The notes under the pieces were generated by a model, which saw only the letters and a list, made by a program, of their open reading frames with translations, searched no databases and was not told where the DNA came from. From Vibrio sp. S17_S38 (GTDB lineage: Bacteria > Pseudomonadota > Gammaproteobacteria > Enterobacterales > Vibrionaceae), in contig NZ_JAAUWW010000017.1 of assembly GCF_014694375.1 (NCBI RefSeq), positions 24,722-88,721 on the forward strand: a stretch of DNA of 64,000 bases, given 5' to 3'. Position 1 is the first letter of the stretch, and each line of letters starts with the position of its first letter. A program made the position numbers and the translations under genes. Positions 1 through 8,488 of this stretch are shown here, in pieces.

Positions 1-226
1 TCAAACCGCGCAGCAAACTGCCAGTAGCCAATTAACACTCAAAACACTAGAAGAAAAAACAGAACTATTACGCTGTCATCGCCAATATTTAATCAATACC
101 AAAGCGATTCGAGAAATCCGGTTACTTGATAATGGACTGGCTGAAGTGATCACTCATAGTGGACATATCACCCCAGTCAGTCGTCGTTATTTAAAACCAT
201 TAAAAGAAGTACTTGGCATTTTATGA
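1..226 (+). CDS. LytTR-family response regulator, C-terminal part (5' end outside window)
   Basis: The open frame runs in from the left edge and ends at TGA 224-226; 74 residues are visible. They contain the features of a LytTR DNA-binding domain: a CHRQYLIN segment, a loop with RLLDNG, and a terminal [17 protein letters not shown]. That ending resembles the BtsR (YehT)/YpdB type of LytTR regulator. The receiver domain would lie outside the window. Its last bases overlap the end of psiE, which is convergent. A LytTR regulator close to cstA is notable because E. coli BtsR activates a CstA-family carrier gene, and matching binding sites occur upstream of cstA here (5700-5747). The family is fairly sure; BtsR orthology is inferred. 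Confidence 0.8.
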   Translation, partial: QTAQQTASSQLTLKTLEEKTELLRCHRQYLINTKAIREIRLLDNGLAEVITHSGHITPVSRRYLKPLKEVLGIL

Positions 227-622
227 GTTCTTATCTGTATCCCCATAAGGATATTTAGTATGACCATATCGTATCGCTAAAATAGCTATGGTGATTATCA
301 GTATCGCTCCAGATAAGCCTAACATTCTGTATGTATCTAAGTTTTTCATATCTAAAATCATATAACGAGCCAACGCTACTATAACAATATAAAGCGGCAT
401 CCTGACTGGCAAGCGTCCAGATTTTAAATACAGACCAACCATAGCTAATACTTCTAGATATATAAAAAGCAAAAGCAGATCGGACAAACTTACATGCATA
501 TTAATGATCACGGACCAAATTTCTATCCCCATCGCAACCACAGTTAATACCGCAATGGTGAATAATCCAAAATCTTCGACTAAAAAAAGCGCCTTGTAAC
601 CAGCTCCTCTAACTCGATTCAT
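221..622 (-). CDS. psiE: PsiE-family inner-membrane protein
   Basis: This is a 133-residue protein with four hydrophobic segments and the PsiE pattern of a central [19 protein letters not shown] block followed by [13 protein letters not shown] and ARYMILD motifs. In E. coli psiE is induced by phosphate starvation; its biochemical role is unknown. An open frame extends upstream to 646, but the ATG at 620-622 is the better start. It is preceded by GGAG at a normal distance, and starting at 646 would overlap the upstream gene for the RimK-like protein. It follows that gene by only 13 bases, so the two are probably cotranscribed. The 3' end overlaps the LytTR gene by 6 bases in a tail-to-tail arrangement. 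Confidence 0.8.
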   Translation of the reverse strand: MNRVRGAGYKALFLVEDFGLFTIAVLTVVAMGIEIWSVIINMHVSLSDLLLLFIYLEVLAMVGLYLKSGRLPVRMPLYIVIVALARYMILDMKNLDTYRMLGLSGAILIITIAILAIRYGHTKYPYGDTDKNS

Positions 623-635
623 GTTTACACTCCAT

Positions 636-2099
636 TTAAAACCCACGCAACTGAATACGACGTAAGAATTCCGTCATGATTCGATCATAAAGTAAATCCC
701 CTAGCCAGAGATCTTCTACTTTGTTATCAATACTTGGGTTGTCATTGACTTCAATCACATAGACTTGACCATCAATTTCTTTTAGATCTACGCCATACAA
801 GCCTGAACCAATTAAGTTAGAGGCTTTAATTGCAGTATCAACGACATTCTTTGGTACTTGTTTTAAATCTAAAGTATCAAAACCGCCAGATGTTGTACGG
901 CCGCTATTATGGTGTTGATAAATCTGCCAGTGTCCACGACTCATATGATAACGACATGCATAAATAGCCTGACGGTTCATCACGCCAATTCGCCAGTCAA
1001 AATCGGTTGGCATAAAGGCTTGTGCTAAAATCAAAGCACTCTTATCAAATAATTCGGCCGCTTTTTGCTCTAATGTTGCTTCATCAGTCACTTTCACGAC
1101 TCCAACAGAAAAAGCGCCATCTGGAATTTTAAGTACTAATGGTAATTGCATGTGCTCTAGCAAATTTTGTTTCCAATCAGGATCAAAACTTCTCAAGATC
1201 ATCGATTTAGGTGCAGGCACTTTATGTCGTTCTAACAATTCGGTTAAAAACACTTTGTTAGTACATTTCATGATCGATTCAGGGTCATCGATCACAACTA
1301 AACCTAACTTTTCAGCGCGCTTTGCAAAACGATAAGTAAAATTACTGATATTAGTCGTCGCACGAATAAATAAGCCATCAAACTCACTTAAACGAGAAAA
1401 ATCATCCACCGTAATGGTTTGTAAGCTCATGCCTAAACGATTAGCCGCTTTTTTAAATCGATTTAATGCCACAGGATCCGACGGCGGCATTTTTTCATCC
1501 GGATCCACCAGCATCGCAACATCATAACGAAATGATTTGCTAGGCTTCGGTGAACGCCAAACTTTAGTTGAAAATAATTCGAGTGATTGAACAAAAATAT
1601 CTTGCTCTTCATTGTTAAGATCTTGGAATGGGAATGGTTCAACTTTAACTAACTGCCAATGCTTACCATGTTTTTTCAACTCAATATCAAGCACCGGGAT
1701 CATAAAGTGTTCAAATAAGCGACGAGCGACTTTCTCTAGCCCTTTGATGTGGCTGCGGCCAAAATAAATCTTACTGGCTACTTTCTCTGAATCAGAAAAA
1801 TGCTTATTAAGATCTTGCTCAGGAAGTGAGATAACAAATGGTTGATTGACATCATTAATCGCCATCACTCGAGGAATAACACGATGACCACGAGCTTCAG
1901 CCAATAGCGAACAATAGTAACCATTGCTCATATAAGAATAATCGCGACACAAGTTGATTACTTGTACACTTTTATGCTTTTCAGTGCGATCTGATAGGAA
2001 ATTAGGTTGTAAATAACTATCAACCGTCACGACTTGATCAGATGGAAAGTATTGACCCCAATCGCTGTCTTTATCGGTAACAATAACAAAATTTGCCAT
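636..2099 (-). CDS. RimK-like ATP-grasp protein with N-terminal RLAN domain
   Basis: This 487-residue protein has two parts. Residues 1-155 match the 'RimK-like ATP-grasp N-terminal' domain, with the signature NLCRDYSYMSNGYYCSLLAE near 49-68. Residues about 190-480 are an ATP-grasp ligase domain: LVLKIPDGAFSVGV near 321-334 (ATP-binding Lys324), DWRIGVMNRQAIYACRYH near 368-385, and the metal-binding tail VIEVNDNPSID near 448-458. ATP-grasp enzymes of this class join a carboxylate to an amine, as RimK adds glutamate to ribosomal protein S6. The substrate here is unknown. The frame is open to a TTG at 2120, but the ATG at 2097-2099 fits family length. The divergent neighbour is a GNAT-C39 peptidase fusion, a known companion of this family, so the two probably act together. 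Confidence 0.85.
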   Translation of the reverse strand: MANFVIVTDKDSDWGQYFPSDQVVTVDSYLQPNFLSDRTEKHKSVQVINLCRDYSYMSNGYYCSLLAEARGHRVIPRVMAINDVNQPFVISLPEQDLNKHFSDSEKVASKIYFGRSHIKGLEKVARRLFEHFMIPVLDIELKKHGKHWQLVKVEPFPFQDLNNEEQDIFVQSLELFSTKVWRSPKPSKSFRYDVAMLVDPDEKMPPSDPVALNRFKKAANRLGMSLQTITVDDFSRLSEFDGLFIRATTNISNFTYRFAKRAEKLGLVVIDDPESIMKCTNKVFLTELLERHKVPAPKSMILRSFDPDWKQNLLEHMQLPLVLKIPDGAFSVGVVKVTDEATLEQKAAELFDKSALILAQAFMPTDFDWRIGVMNRQAIYACRYHMSRGHWQIYQHHNSGRTTSGGFDTLDLKQVPKNVVDTAIKASNLIGSGLYGVDLKEIDGQVYVIEVNDNPSIDNKVEDLWLGDLLYDRIMTEFLRRIQLRGF

Positions 2100-2149
2100 G
2101 AATACATTTACCTCTAGCAAAGAAACTATTTCTCGTATTTAATCATTAT

Positions 2150-2200
2150 ACCCATCGAATTGAGATCAATCTCGTTGGGTGGATTGCGTTAGAACAACGC
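2150..2200. repeat. Two small inverted repeats between the divergent RimK-like and GNAT-C39 genes
   Basis: A first element has outer arms ACCCA (2150-2154) and TGGGT (2176-2180) around an inner GAGAT-CA-ATCTC hairpin (2162-2173). A second has arms GCGTT (2186-2190) and AACGC (2196-2200). They lie in the short region that must hold both promoters. They could be operators or a fragment of a dispersed repeat; the sequence alone does not decide. Confidence 0.35.
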
Positions 2201-2243
2201 TGAACAACCATTATTTATGGTGGATATTAAAGTGGATAGCACA

Positions 2244-3329
2244 ATGGAATTTCGCCTCGCAACCCGACAAGATTTACCTGCGTTAATTGCATTAGAAGCG
2301 CAAATATTCAATAGTGACGTCATTGCGCCAAGACAAATGAAACGCTTTCTTCAGTCTCAACATAGCATGATATTTGTTGCTGTTATTGAACAACATATTA
2401 CCGGCTATGCACTTCTTCTTTTCCATCAAGGCACTCAGCTATCTCGCCTTTATTCTATTGCCGTTAATTCAGATTTTCGTGGCAGACAAATCGCCCAAAA
2501 ACTGGTTGAAAAGTGCGAAGAATCTGCATTAGAACAAGGCTCTACCACATTACGCTTAGAAGTAAGAAATGACAATCTAGCAGCTAAAAATTTATATCAA
2601 AAACTTGGCTATAAACCGCTTAAAACATTAATCCATTATTACGATGATTTAGCCGACGGCATTCGTATGCAAAAACGTTTAACCGCAAGCCTACCAAAAA
2701 CATTATTACCAATGCCTTTGTACATTCAAACCACGCCATTTACTTGTGGGGCAGCGTGTTTACTGATGGCATTTTCAACCTTAAATAAAGACTTCGAACC
2801 TAATCGGAAGGAAGAGTTACAACTTTGGCGAGAAGCAACTACGATTTTCATGGCAGCCGGACATGGTGGGTGCAGTGGACATGGATTAGCACTAGCCGCC
2901 AAAAAGCGAGGATTTGATGTCGAGCTTTGGACTCGTTCGGATTCCACTCCATTTATAGACAGTGTACGAGATCTGAATAAAAAAGAAGTGATTGACATTG
3001 TGCATCAAGATTTTTGCCAACAGGTCGATGCTTTAGATATTCATCACATCATTGCTCCACCCAATAACCAGAAAATAGAAGCTTGGATTGAACAAGGAAA
3101 ATGTGTATTGCTACTGATAAGCACCTATCGTTTTAATGGTAATAAAGAGCCACATTGGATTATTTTATCAGGCATGAATGAACAGTTTTTCTTTATCCAT
3201 GATCCACATACTGAGGCAAAACATGATGTTTCATCATCTGCCTCTATTCCTATCAGTAAAGCAGGATTAGCTCAAATTTTAGGGTTTGGAAAACAAAAGC
3301 ATACGGCGTGTGTGGTGGTGGGAGAATAA
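2244..3329 (+). CDS. GNAT acetyltransferase fused to a peptidase C39-like domain
   Basis: This 361-residue fusion protein has a GNAT domain at about 1-150. Its acetyl-CoA loop has the motif FRGRQIAQKLVEKC, and it has the usual late NLYQKLGYKPL. A papain-like C39-type domain follows from about 155 to the end. Residues that look catalytic are Gln162 and Cys168 (QTTPFTCGAAC), His304 (EPHWI) and Asp320 (HDPH). The order Gln, Cys, His, Asp is that of papain-fold cysteine peptidases. The open frame reaches back to an ATG at 2217, but the ATG at 2244 has GGA at normal spacing and starts at the GNAT fold. It is divergent from the RLAN ATP-grasp gene, suggesting ligation, acetylation and cleavage of one peptide-like substrate. 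No substrate is known. Confidence 0.85.
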   Translation: MEFRLATRQDLPALIALEAQIFNSDVIAPRQMKRFLQSQHSMIFVAVIEQHITGYALLLFHQGTQLSRLYSIAVNSDFRGRQIAQKLVEKCEESALEQGSTTLRLEVRNDNLAAKNLYQKLGYKPLKTLIHYYDDLADGIRMQKRLTASLPKTLLPMPLYIQTTPFTCGAACLLMAFSTLNKDFEPNRKEELQLWREATTIFMAAGHGGCSGHGLALAAKKRGFDVELWTRSDSTPFIDSVRDLNKKEVIDIVHQDFCQQVDALDIHHIIAPPNNQKIEAWIEQGKCVLLLISTYRFNGNKEPHWIILSGMNEQFFFIHDPHTEAKHDVSSSASIPISKAGLAQILGFGKQKHTACVVVGE

Positions 3330-3350
3330 GAGCAAACGTTGATAAAACTT

Positions 3351-3377
3351 TGGGGCTACCAATCTACTGTAGCCCCA
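3351..3377. terminator. Bidirectional rho-independent terminator
   Basis: A perfect 9-bp stem is formed by TGGGGCTAC (3351-3359) and GTAGCCCCA (3369-3377). It sits between the convergent GNAT-C39 and antiporter genes and is followed on the plus strand by a T-rich tract. Confidence 0.75.
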
Positions 3378-3382
3378 TATTT

Positions 3383-5167
3383 CTATTCTTTTATTAAACT
3401 CACGACTGTCCAACCTTCCGCCGTTTTATGAGAACTATCATTTGATAAAACATGGATATTACCTTTAGGATCAACAGTAAATAGCGACAATCGATGTCCA
3501 TCAGAATACTTCATCACATAATCTTCCCACTTAAACTCTGCTGTCAACTTGGTGTGCTTTACCTCTGCACCTTGGTTAATTAGACTAGCCAATTTTTTAT
3601 AACTGACATCTTCACCAAATAAGGTTCTACCGTGTTTATCTTCTACAACTTGGTGCTTCTCGTGTTGATTGTCTTTGGCTTTTCCATTTAAGAAAAACAC
3701 GCGTCGATCACCAAAATCACTCATAAAGTGTTTAGCTGCGACGATATTAAAATGCTTATCTGGCGAAACGGCAATCAGATTACCAATGCCAATTAAATCT
3801 AAGTATTCCTCTGCATGACTTGAAGTTGGATTACCATAGTAGGTTTCTAAACCTTGCATTCGAGCTTTCCGGATATACTCCCAGTTCGAATCAGTTATGA
3901 TCACTCGATCCCCATATTTCTTTAGCGCCATTGCAAGACTGCGTCCAATATCATTCGCGCCAACAACTAAATATCCTCTTGGTGACGGTTCCGATAGCTT
4001 CAATGCATTTGCTAATGGTCGAGCGGTCATACTTTGCAATACAACGGTGCCGACGATGACCATAAAGGTGAGTGGCACTAATAAACTGGCTTCTTCCACG
4101 CCAGACTCAACTAATTTAATAGCAAATAACGATGAAATAGACGCCGCGACGATCCCACGAGGAGCGACCCAGGCAATAAAAGCTTTCTCTTTAAAATTAA
4201 GACTACTGCCAATGGTCGAAATAAAAATCGCAATAGGACGAGAAACTAATTGAATTGCGACGAACAAAATTGCGGATCCAACACCTAGAGCCATAAAGTC
4301 ATTCAATTCCATCCGGGCGGAGAGCATCAGAAACAGACCTGAAATTAATAAAATCGTCAGGTTTTCTTTGAAATGTAGAATGTTTTGAATATTGACACCT
4401 TTGGCATTCGCAAGCCACATTCCCATAACGGTTACGGCTAACAAACCAGATTCAGATTCCAAGTGATTAGAGATGGCGAATACACCAAGCACTAATGTCA
4501 AAACAGCAAAAGGTTGCAAATATTCAGGTAGTAACCGACGGCGTAAAATTTGAGCCAATAATGCGCCAGTAACAACACCAAGAACAATTCCAATCAATAA
4601 GATCAATCCAAATACAGCAAGACTATGCACCTTGCTACTGGAAACAATGAATTCGTATACGATCACAATAAACAATGCGCCGATAGGATCAATCAAGATA
4701 CCTTCCCAACGCAAAATGTTAGCCAATTTAGCTTTAGGCCGAACAGTACGTAGTAACGGAACCACTACTGTCGGGCCAGTGACTACGGTTAAGCTGCCAA
4801 ATAACAAGGCTAACGGCCAACTAAAATCGAGAATATAAAAGGTAAATACGCTGGTTAACCCCCAAGAAATTAATGCGCCAACCGTGACAATATTCATCAC
4901 GGTGCGGTTGACTCCTCGAATCTCTTTTAAGTTAAGCGTTAAGCTACCTTCAAATAAAATCACTGCCACCGCTAAAGAAATCAAAGGAAACAGTAAATCA
5001 CCAAACATATCATTCGGTGCAAAAACATGGGTAATTGGTCCAATAATAAAACCTGCAATCAATAAGAACAAAATTGCAGGTAACTTCATCCGCCACGCTA
5101 ACCATTGGCAGCCTAAACCAACTAAACCAACTGCCGCTAGCATCAAACCTATTTGTTCATTGTGCAT
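3383..5167 (-). CDS. NhaP-type cation:proton antiporter with RCK-like domain
   Basis: This is a 594-residue inner-membrane protein. The first 390 residues carry about 12 hydrophobic segments typical of the CPA1 Na+/H+ exchanger family, with GSLTVVTGPTVVVPLLR and a helix with an IAWVAPRGIVAASISS motif (the conserved APRG near the ion path). Residues about 395-510 form a Rossmann-type RCK/TrkA-N domain (YLVVGANDIGRSLAMAL). Such proteins exchange Na+ or K+ for H+ and help with pH and salt homeostasis. AGGGA lies just before the ATG at 5165-5167. A small lipoprotein gene lies upstream on the same strand. The ion is not decided by sequence. Confidence 0.85.
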   Translation of the reverse strand: MHNEQIGLMLAAVGLVGLGCQWLAWRMKLPAILFLLIAGFIIGPITHVFAPNDMFGDLLFPLISLAVAVILFEGSLTLNLKEIRGVNRTVMNIVTVGALISWGLTSVFTFYILDFSWPLALLFGSLTVVTGPTVVVPLLRTVRPKAKLANILRWEGILIDPIGALFIVIVYEFIVSSSKVHSLAVFGLILLIGIVLGVVTGALLAQILRRRLLPEYLQPFAVLTLVLGVFAISNHLESESGLLAVTVMGMWLANAKGVNIQNILHFKENLTILLISGLFLMLSARMELNDFMALGVGSAILFVAIQLVSRPIAIFISTIGSSLNFKEKAFIAWVAPRGIVAASISSLFAIKLVESGVEEASLLVPLTFMVIVGTVVLQSMTARPLANALKLSEPSPRGYLVVGANDIGRSLAMALKKYGDRVIITDSNWEYIRKARMQGLETYYGNPTSSHAEEYLDLIGIGNLIAVSPDKHFNIVAAKHFMSDFGDRRVFFLNGKAKDNQHEKHQVVEDKHGRTLFGEDVSYKKLASLINQGAEVKHTKLTAEFKWEDYVMKYSDGHRLSLFTVDPKGNIHVLSNDSSHKTAEGWTVVSLIKE

Positions 5168-5204
5168 AATTATCCCTTAACAGCCTTTACATGCTCAAAG
5201 TACA

Positions 5205-5585
5205 TTAATTGGATCCATCCAACTTGCTATCATTCCAACCACGCTGCCATTCCATTCTGAATTTTTGTGAATCAGGAGTTCCTTCGCACACACCTTCATA
5301 ATAGTTACCAGACACGCCAATTTGATAAGCATGTTTAGGGTTACAATATTCTTTATTGCCTTTTAAGTAACCTTCCGCATATTCATTAACATTTACACCA
5401 CCAAGTTTCGATAACTGACTTGAAGTACGATTCTGCTTTCCTTTAATTCCATCAGAATAACCAAGAGATCCCCAATCCCCTGATTTCATATAATCTTCAG
5501 CAGTATCCGCACACGCCGTTAACAGCAAAGCTGAACAGCTCAATAAGATCATAGTTGTAAACTGAGAAACATTTTTTAGCTTCAT
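5205..5585 (-). CDS. Small DUF2799-like lipoprotein
   Basis: This 126-residue protein has a lipoprotein signal peptide: basic start, hydrophobic core and the lipobox LTAC with Cys25. The next residue is Ala, so sorting to the outer membrane is expected. The mature part has spaced GYSDGIKG, YAEGYLKGNKEYC and YQIGVSGNYYEGVC motifs. That pattern of G-rich repeats with paired cysteines fits DUF2799 proteins, whose function is unknown. It lies 37 bases upstream of the antiporter gene on the same strand and may share its transcript. Confidence 0.75.
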   Translation of the reverse strand: MKLKNVSQFTTMILLSCSALLLTACADTAEDYMKSGDWGSLGYSDGIKGKQNRTSSQLSKLGGVNVNEYAEGYLKGNKEYCNPKHAYQIGVSGNYYEGVCEGTPDSQKFRMEWQRGWNDSKLDGSN

Positions 5586-5653
5586 GACATCCCTTATATC
5601 TAAATGATTTTGTTATATAGATTTCTTAACTTAGATCATAACTATTACACAGG

Positions 5654-5658
5654 TCACA
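5654..5658. promoter_or_regulatory. Possible CRP half-site upstream of cstA
   Basis: TCACA at 5654-5658 is a good CRP half-site. The partner half six bases before it (5643-5647) matches TGTGA at only 3 of 5 positions. CRP control of cstA genes is known in E. coli, so it is listed, but weakly. Confidence 0.25.
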
Positions 5659-5699
5659 TTCAAAGCAAACGAAAACCAAGTGGTTTAATGTCAACATAA

Positions 5700-5747
5700 A
5701 CCACTTAACTTCGCCAATCACCACTCAATTTAATATTCGACCACTCA
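5700..5747 (+). promoter_or_regulatory. Three phased LytTR (BtsR-type) binding sites upstream of cstA
   Basis: Three 8-bp boxes occur in direct orientation: ACCACTTA at 5700-5707, ACCACTCA at 5720-5727 and ACCACTCA at 5740-5747. They start exactly 20 bases apart. From memory, E. coli BtsR (YehT) recognises ACC(G/A)CT(C/T)A as a direct pair with a 13-base spacer in front of its CstA-family target; here the spacer is 12 and there is a third copy. A likely -10 (TATTAT, 5783-5788) lies downstream without a good -35, as expected of an activator-dependent promoter. A 10-bp inverted repeat (5678-5687 with 5697-5706) overlaps the first box. Confidence 0.7.
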
Positions 5748-5828
5748 AACAAATGTTATATGAATGTTATTAGGTGCAGATTTATTATATAGCCTGAATT
5801 TTCAAACAACCTGAGCAGGACAATAATT

Positions 5829-7322
5829 ATGATGATGTTCCTTTTTTGTGTAGCAGCATTAATTGCAGGCTACTTTATTTACGGAGCTTTCGTTGAGAAA
5901 GTATTTGGTATCAATGAAAAACGCACTACTCCCGCTTTTTCTAAGCAAGATGGTGTGGATTATGTACCAATGTCGAACAAAAAAGTGTATTTAGTTCAAT
6001 TACTGAACATTGCAGGCGTCGGTCCAATTTTTGGCCCAATAATGGGTGCCCTTTACGGCCCTGCAGCCATGTTATGGATTGTCCTAGGTTGTATTTTCGC
6101 AGGCGCAGTACATGATTATTTTTCAGGTATGCTTTCTATTCGTAACGGCGGAGCCTCGGTTCCAAGCCTTACGGGCCGCTATTTAGGAAACAATGCCAAG
6201 CACTTTATGAATATCTTTGCTTTAGTGTTATTACTACTGGTTGGTGTTGTATTTGTCTCAGCTCCTGCAGGAATGATCACAAACCTAGTAAATGAGCAAA
6301 CCGATACTACTGTTTCTATGGGCTTAATGGTTGCGATTATCTTTGCCTACTACATTCTTGCCACAATTGTACCTATTGATAAAATCATCGGTCGTTTCTA
6401 TCCACTATTTGGCGCTCTGCTTATCTTTATGTCCGTTGGCCTGATTGCAGCTGTCGCATTCTCTAGCGACCATGCAATTTTAGCTGGCTATAAATTTAGC
6501 GATATGTTCACCAACATGAATCCAAATGACCTGCCACTTTGGCCTGCTCTATTCATAACAATTGCGTGTGGTGCAATTTCTGGCTTCCATGCAACTCAAT
6601 CACCGTTAATGGCTCGTTGTTTAGAAAATGAAAAAAATGGTCGCTTTGTATTCTTTGGTGCAATGATTGGTGAAGGTGTTATCGCATTAATTTGGTGTGC
6701 GGTTGCCTTATCTTTCTTTGGTTCAATGGATGCGCTACAAGAAGCAGTTGCAAATGGTGGTCCTGGTAATGTGGTTTACGGTGCATCATTTGGTTTACTC
6801 GGTGTATTTGGTGGTATTTTAGCGTTCTTAGGTGTGGTTATTCTACCTATCACTTCTGGCGATACAGCATTCCGCTCAAGCCGTTTGATCTTAGCTGAAT
6901 ACTTCAACATGGAACAAAAAACACTGAGAAGTCGTTTATTTATGGCGATGCCTTTGTTTGTGATTGGCGGAATCTTAACTCAAGTCGATTTTGCGATTAT
7001 CTGGCGCTACTTCGGTTTTGCTAATCAAACGACTGCGGTAATGATGTTATGGACTGCATCGGCATACCTATTGCGCTTTAATAAATTCCATTGGATCAGT
7101 ACTATTCCTGCAATGTTTATGACGGCAGTGTGTATCACTTTCATCTTAAATAATCATACTTTAGGTTTTGGTATGGGAATGCAGATTTCAACCATCATCG
7201 GTATTGTGGCGAGCTTATTAATTACTGGTTATGTGATTAAAATATCGAAAGGTAAAGGTGACCCAGAATTTGATCAAGCGGAAGAAGATAAGTTAGTCAA
7301 TTACACTGAGTCTCGTGATTAA
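5829..7322 (+). CDS. cstA: CstA-family carbon-starvation carrier
   Basis: This is a 497-residue polytopic membrane protein with at least 12 hydrophobic segments. Family motifs include GPIFGPIMGALYGP near 65, SGFHATQSPLMARCLENEK near 255 and ILPITSGDTAFRSSRL near 338. E. coli relatives CstA and BtsT (about 700 residues) take up peptides or pyruvate; this is the short form common in vibrios. Substrate is therefore likely pyruvate or small peptides, but that is inference. AGGA precedes the ATG. It is a single-gene transcript with LytTR boxes in front and a strong terminator behind. The regulator fragment at the window's left end is the obvious candidate activator. Confidence 0.85.
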   Translation: MMMFLFCVAALIAGYFIYGAFVEKVFGINEKRTTPAFSKQDGVDYVPMSNKKVYLVQLLNIAGVGPIFGPIMGALYGPAAMLWIVLGCIFAGAVHDYFSGMLSIRNGGASVPSLTGRYLGNNAKHFMNIFALVLLLLVGVVFVSAPAGMITNLVNEQTDTTVSMGLMVAIIFAYYILATIVPIDKIIGRFYPLFGALLIFMSVGLIAAVAFSSDHAILAGYKFSDMFTNMNPNDLPLWPALFITIACGAISGFHATQSPLMARCLENEKNGRFVFFGAMIGEGVIALIWCAVALSFFGSMDALQEAVANGGPGNVVYGASFGLLGVFGGILAFLGVVILPITSGDTAFRSSRLILAEYFNMEQKTLRSRLFMAMPLFVIGGILTQVDFAIIWRYFGFANQTTAVMMLWTASAYLLRFNKFHWISTIPAMFMTAVCITFILNNHTLGFGMGMQISTIIGIVASLLITGYVIKISKGKGDPEFDQAEEDKLVNYTESRD

Positions 7323-7343
7323 GGTTTGATTCACTAAAAACAC

Positions 7344-7380
7344 AAAGGCCGATAGGTAATCAAACCCATCGGCCTTTTTC
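7344..7380. terminator. Bidirectional terminator between cstA and ispH
   Basis: Arms AAAGGCCGAT (7344-7353) and ATCGGCCTTT (7368-7377) form a 10-bp stem that can extend inward with GGT/ACC. A run of T follows on the plus strand and the A-run gives T on the minus strand. Confidence 0.8.
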
Positions 7381-7445
7381 AGTTTTGTATTTTCAAGAAA
7401 TGAGTAACCTCGTACCTGAGACTTGTATTAATCTACATTTTTTAG

Positions 7446-8390
7446 TTATTCTATATTTTTGATTTGTAACTCTTTTGGCACTTCAAAGAACATATTCTCT
7501 TCACGACCTAACACTTCTTCTACATCGGTAGCACCAAGTTCTTTAATTCGATCAATTATTTGATTCACTAATTCTTCTGGCGCAGAGGCTCCAGCTGTCA
7601 CGCCTATTTTCTGTTTACCATCAAACCAACTAGCATCAATATCTTCAGGGCAATCGATCAAATAACCCTGAGTGCCTAGTTTCTCCGCCAGTTCTTTTAA
7701 ACGATTCGAATTGGAGGAATTCTTCGAGCCCACGACCACCATAATATCTACGCTTCCTGCTAAGATACGAACGGCATCTTGACGATTTTGAGTAGCATAG
7801 CAAATATCATCTTTACGAGGACCTTGGATTTCAGGGAAGGCTTGGCGCAAAGCATCAATCACATCCGAGGTTTCATCAACCGATAACGTTGTTTGACTCA
7901 CGTAGTGCAAGTTAGTTGGATCACGGACGACTAAATGCGCGACATCTTCAGGGCCCTCAACCAGGTACATTCCGCCCGTTTCGCTTGCATATTGCCCCAT
8001 CGTTCCTTCAACTTCAGGGTGACCAGCATGACCAATTAGCACTACTTCCATATTTTTACGGCTAGCACGAGCCACTTCCATATGTACTTTAGTTACTAGT
8101 GGGCATGTTGCATCAAATACGGTTAACTGACGCTCTTTGGCTTCGTTACGTACCACTTGTGATACACCATGAGCCGAAAATATAACGATATTATCGTCTG
8201 GAACTTCTGAAAGCTCTTCAACAAAAACTGCACCGCGCTGCTTTAACCCTTCTACCACAAAGCGGTTATGCACCACTTCATGACGAACATAAATCGGCGG
8301 CTGATACATTTCTAATGCACGTTCAACGATACTGATCGCTCGATCAACACCAGCACAAAAACCACGAGGATTTGCTAATAAAATTTTCAT
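7446..8390 (-). CDS. ispH: 4-hydroxy-3-methylbut-2-enyl diphosphate reductase
   Basis: IspH performs the last step of the MEP isoprenoid pathway, reducing HMBPP to IPP and DMAPP with a [4Fe-4S] cluster. With the ATG at 8388-8390 as start, the protein is 314 residues and the three cluster cysteines fall at 12 (RGFCAGV), 96 (DATCPLV) and 197 (ICYATQNRQ), the same numbers as in E. coli; this decides the start over upstream ATGs at 8402 and 8414. The HEVVHN and THAGHPE-like segments are present. fkpB lies 98 bases upstream on the same strand, as in the E. coli lspA-fkpB-ispH operon, but lspA is not here. Confidence 0.95.
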   Translation of the reverse strand: MKILLANPRGFCAGVDRAISIVERALEMYQPPIYVRHEVVHNRFVVEGLKQRGAVFVEELSEVPDDNIVIFSAHGVSQVVRNEAKERQLTVFDATCPLVTKVHMEVARASRKNMEVVLIGHAGHPEVEGTMGQYASETGGMYLVEGPEDVAHLVVRDPTNLHYVSQTTLSVDETSDVIDALRQAFPEIQGPRKDDICYATQNRQDAVRILAGSVDIMVVVGSKNSSNSNRLKELAEKLGTQGYLIDCPEDIDASWFDGKQKIGVTAGASAPEELVNQIIDRIKELGATDVEEVLGREENMFFEVPKELQIKNIE

Positions 8391-8488
8391 GTTTTGAGTC
8401 ATGTCCTGAGCCATCTCTATGTATCAATAATGGCGTTATTCTACCGATAACAAGTTTGCTGGCAACCATTCAAAAGCGAAACGTTGAA

